Source of the DNA: Luidia sarsii
Lineage: Eukaryota; Echinodermata; Asteroidea; Paxillosida; Luidiidae
Direction: 5' to 3'
NCBI GenBank assembly: GCA_949987565.1
Contig: OX465114.1
Span: 7,098,933 to 7,162,932, forward strand
DNA length: 64,000 nt
A model generated the notes under the pieces. It made no database searches. It had not been told where the DNA came from and worked only from the letters and a program-made list of their open reading frames with translations. This document shows positions 61,905 to 64,000 of this stretch, piece after piece. Made by a program: the position numbers and the translations under genes. Position 1 is the first letter of the stretch. Each line of letters starts with the position of its first letter.

Positions 61905-64000
61905 GCTTGATCATAAAATCATCATAGTATGTTCGATTTCAGATTTATCACTACTAATGGATAGATCTTTCCAAGGCCTGTTAGCAGGTCAAGTTTTAGC
62001 TTCGTCAATATAAAAATTAAGGAGATATTAACGTGCAAAGTGTAGTTTTCTTTCCAGCTGCTGTCCGCCGACTGACTGTTGTGTACTGCTGTCTGCACAC
62101 ACAAGCTGCCTAAGTGACTGAGGTTGGTTCTTTTTGCTTGATCATAAAATCATCATACTGTGTTCGATTTCAGATTTTTCACTGCTGATGGATAGATCTT
62201 TCCAAGGCCTGTTAGCAGGCCAAGTTTTAGCTTCGTCAATATAAAAATGAAGGAGATATTAATGTGCAAAGTGTATTTTTCTTTCCAGCTGCTGTCCGCC
62301 GACTGACTGTTGTGTACTGCTGTCTGCACACACAAGCTGCCTAAGTGACTGAGGTTGGTTCTTTTTGCTTGATCGTAAAATCATCATACTGTGTTCGATT
62401 TCAGATTTTTCAACACTGATGGATAGATCTTTTCAAGGCCTGTTAGCAGGTCAAGTTTTAGCTTCGTCAATATAATAATGAAGGAGATATTAACGTGCAA
62501 AGTTTATTTTTCTTTCCAGCTGCTGTCCTCCGACTGACTGTTGTGTACTGCTGTCTGCACACACAAGCTGCCTAAGTGACTGAGGTTGGTTCTTTTTGCT
62601 TGATCGTAAAATCATCATACTGTGTTCGATTTCAGATTTTTCACCACTGATGGATAGATCTTTTCAAGGCCTGTTAGCAGGCCAAGTTTTAGCTTCGTCA
62701 ATATAATAATGAAGGAGATATTAACGTGCAAAGTGTATTTTTCTTTCCAGCTGCTGTCCGCCGACTGACTGTTGTGTACTGCTGTCTGCACACACAAGCT
62801 GCCTGAGTGACTGAGGTTGGTTCTTTTTGCTTGATCATAAAATCATCATAGTATGTTCGATTTCAGATTTTTCACTACTGATGGATAGATCTTTCCAAGG
62901 CCTGTTAGCAGGTCAAGTTTTAGCTTCGTCAATATAATAATGAAGGAGATATTAACGTGCAAAGTTTATTTTTCTTTCCAGCTGCTGTCCTCCGACTGAC
63001 TGTTGTGTACTGCTGTCTGCACACACAAGCTGCCTAAGTGACTGAGGTTGGTTCTTTTTGCTTGATCGTAAAATCATCATACTGTGTTTGATTTCAGATT
63101 TTTCACCACTGATGGATAGATCTTTTCAAGGCCTGTTAGCAGGTCAAGTTTTAGCTTCGTCAATATAAAAATGAAGGAGATATTAACGTGCAAAGTGTAT
63201 TTTTCTTTCCAGCTGCTGTCCGCCGACTGACTGTTGTGTACTGCTGTCTGCACACACAAGCTGCCTGAGTGACTGAGGTTGGTTCTTTTTGCTTGATCAT
63301 AAAATCATCATACTGTGTTCGATTTCTGATTTATCACTATTGATGGATAGATCTTTCCAAGGCCTGTTAGCAGGTCAAGTTTTAGCTTCGTCAATATAAA
63401 AATGAAGGAGATATTAAACGTGCAAAGTGTATTTTTCTTTCCAGCTGCTGTCCGCCGACTGACTGTTGTGTACTGCTGTCTGCACACACAAGCTGCCTGA
63501 GTGACTGAGGTTGGTTCTTTTTGCTTGATCATAAAATCATCATACTGTGTTCGATTTCAGATTTTTCACTGCTGATGGATAGATCTTTCCAAGGCCTGTT
63601 AGCAGGTCAAGTTTTAGCTTCGTCAATAGAAAAATGAAGGAGATATTAACGTGGAAAGTGTATTTTTCTTTCCAGCTGCTGTCCGCCGACTGACTGTTGT
63701 GTACTGCTGTCTGCACACACAAGCTGCCTAAGTGACTGAGGTTGGTTCTTTTTGCTTGATCATAAAATCATCATAGTATGTTCGATTTCAGATTTTTCAC
63801 TGCTGATGGATAGATCTTTCCAAGACCTGTTAGCAGGCCAAGTTTTAGCTTCGTCAATATAATAATGAAGGAGATATTAACGTGCAAAGTGTATTTTTCT
63901 TTCCAGCTGCTGTCCGCCGACTGACTGTTGTGTACTGCTGTCTGCACACACAAGCTGCCTGAGTGACTGAGGTTGGTTCTTTTTGCTTGATCATAAAATC
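61905..64000 (+). repeat. 20-monomer HOR, copy 2, truncated by the window end
   Basis: Repeats 57285 onward for nine monomers: tttctgatt/tattgatgg at 63291 and aatagaaaaatg/acgtggaaag at 63523. The offset is 4,620 bp, becoming 4,621 after a new extra A in 63291-63522. The last full monomer (63754) has caagacctg. Sixteen bases of the next monomer end the window, so the HOR continues beyond it. Confidence 0.9.
63291..63522 (+). repeat. 232-bp monomer with an extra A
   Basis: The usual attaacg reads attaaacg near 63,415. The partner monomer one HOR earlier (58671) lacks the extra base, so this insertion is younger than the 4,620-bp duplication. It shifts the - strand frames and fuses a short ATG frame to the longer TTG frame, giving a 74-codon reading frame at 63308-63532 that has no counterpart elsewhere in the window. 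Confidence 0.9.

Larger units (their letters stand above)
1..64000. repeat. 231-bp satellite array, 277 monomers plus 16 bp
   Basis: The window is one uninterrupted head-to-tail tandem array. Phasing each monomer at gcttgatc (acttgatc in one variant class) gives starts at 1, 232, 463 and so on to 63,985. The sum 277 x 231 minus six plus three single-base indels reproduces the position of the last full monomer exactly. All monomers face the same way. Divergence is low: the first monomer differs from the majority sequence at about 11 of 231 positions, and many others at only a few. No gap, spacer, transposon or gene interrupts it. The array is typical of eukaryotic satellite DNA. I do not recognise the family by name, and its chromosomal location and host are not shown by the sequence. 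Confidence 0.98.

Noticed and set aside
1..64000. CRISPR array
   Set aside because: Repeats and 'spacers' are all the same sequence. The period is 231 bp and there are no unique spacers or cas genes.
1..64000. Ribosomal DNA, tRNA or snRNA gene cluster
   Set aside because: The monomer has none of the recognisable conserved rRNA cores, tRNA A and B boxes with cloverleaf, or Sm sites in a plausible fold.
1..64000. Transposon or LTR origin of the monomer
   Set aside because: I saw no terminal repeats, target-site duplications, polyprotein remnants or poly-A tail. A database search could still find a distant mobile ancestor.

Overview
The whole 64,000-base window is a single satellite DNA array: one monomer of 231 bp repeated head-to-tail from the first base to the last. 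With the monomer phased so that it begins at gcttgatc, there are 277 complete monomers (1 to 63,984) plus the first 16 bases of the next. Only nine monomers depart from 231 bp: six of 230 bp (starts 1156, 2079, 5774, 6697, 55670, 56824) and three of 232 bp (17553, 20095, 63291). I saw no inversion, transposon, unique sequence, RNA gene, CRISPR array or credible protein gene. Neither array edge lies in the window. This is eukaryotic heterochromatin-type DNA (centromeric, pericentromeric, subtelomeric or sex-chromosomal). The sequence alone does not tell me the organism. Recurrent C/T and G/A alternation at the monomer's CpG sites fits a genome that methylates CpG.

The monomer is about 41% GC. 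Its first 150 bp are AT-rich (about 35% GC) and its last 81 bp GC-rich (about 53%), so composition oscillates every 231 bp. It carries BglII, StuI and PvuII sites, a GGCCTG/CAGGCC hairpin, a TATAAAAA string, and a strong 3' splice-site look-alike on the + strand. On the - strand a frame is open for up to 76 of 77 codons, but in most copies it has no ATG, and 79 of 277 copies break it. It is read here as a by-product of the repeat.

The interest lies in the arrangement. Diagnostic variants define monomer classes that recur in fixed orders, forming nested higher-order repeats (HORs) of changing size. Left domain (1 to about 12,000): tandem pairs of 923-bp 4-mers (463-2308 and 5543-7388), a pair of 693-bp 3-mers (9237-10622), and a first block (1-693) that recurs at 10,623. 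Next (12,009 to 20,788): a pair of 1,155-bp 5-mers and a pair of 2,542-bp 11-mers. Central domain (20,789 to 46,660): 2,310-bp 10-mers, a 2,079-bp 9-mer and a 4,851-bp 21-mer. At 46,661 the array switches abruptly to classes like those at 3.2 to 7 kb. Right domain (46,661 to 64,000): 2,079-bp 9-mers, a 1,386-bp 6-mer, 1,154-bp 5-mers and a 4,620-bp 20-mer that runs off the window.

No genes work together here. What the sequence records is a history of unequal exchange: hybrid monomers at points of copy loss, private indels shared by whole blocks, and blocks nested in larger blocks. Class assignments were made by eye from the sequence; an all-against-all monomer alignment would refine the boundaries.
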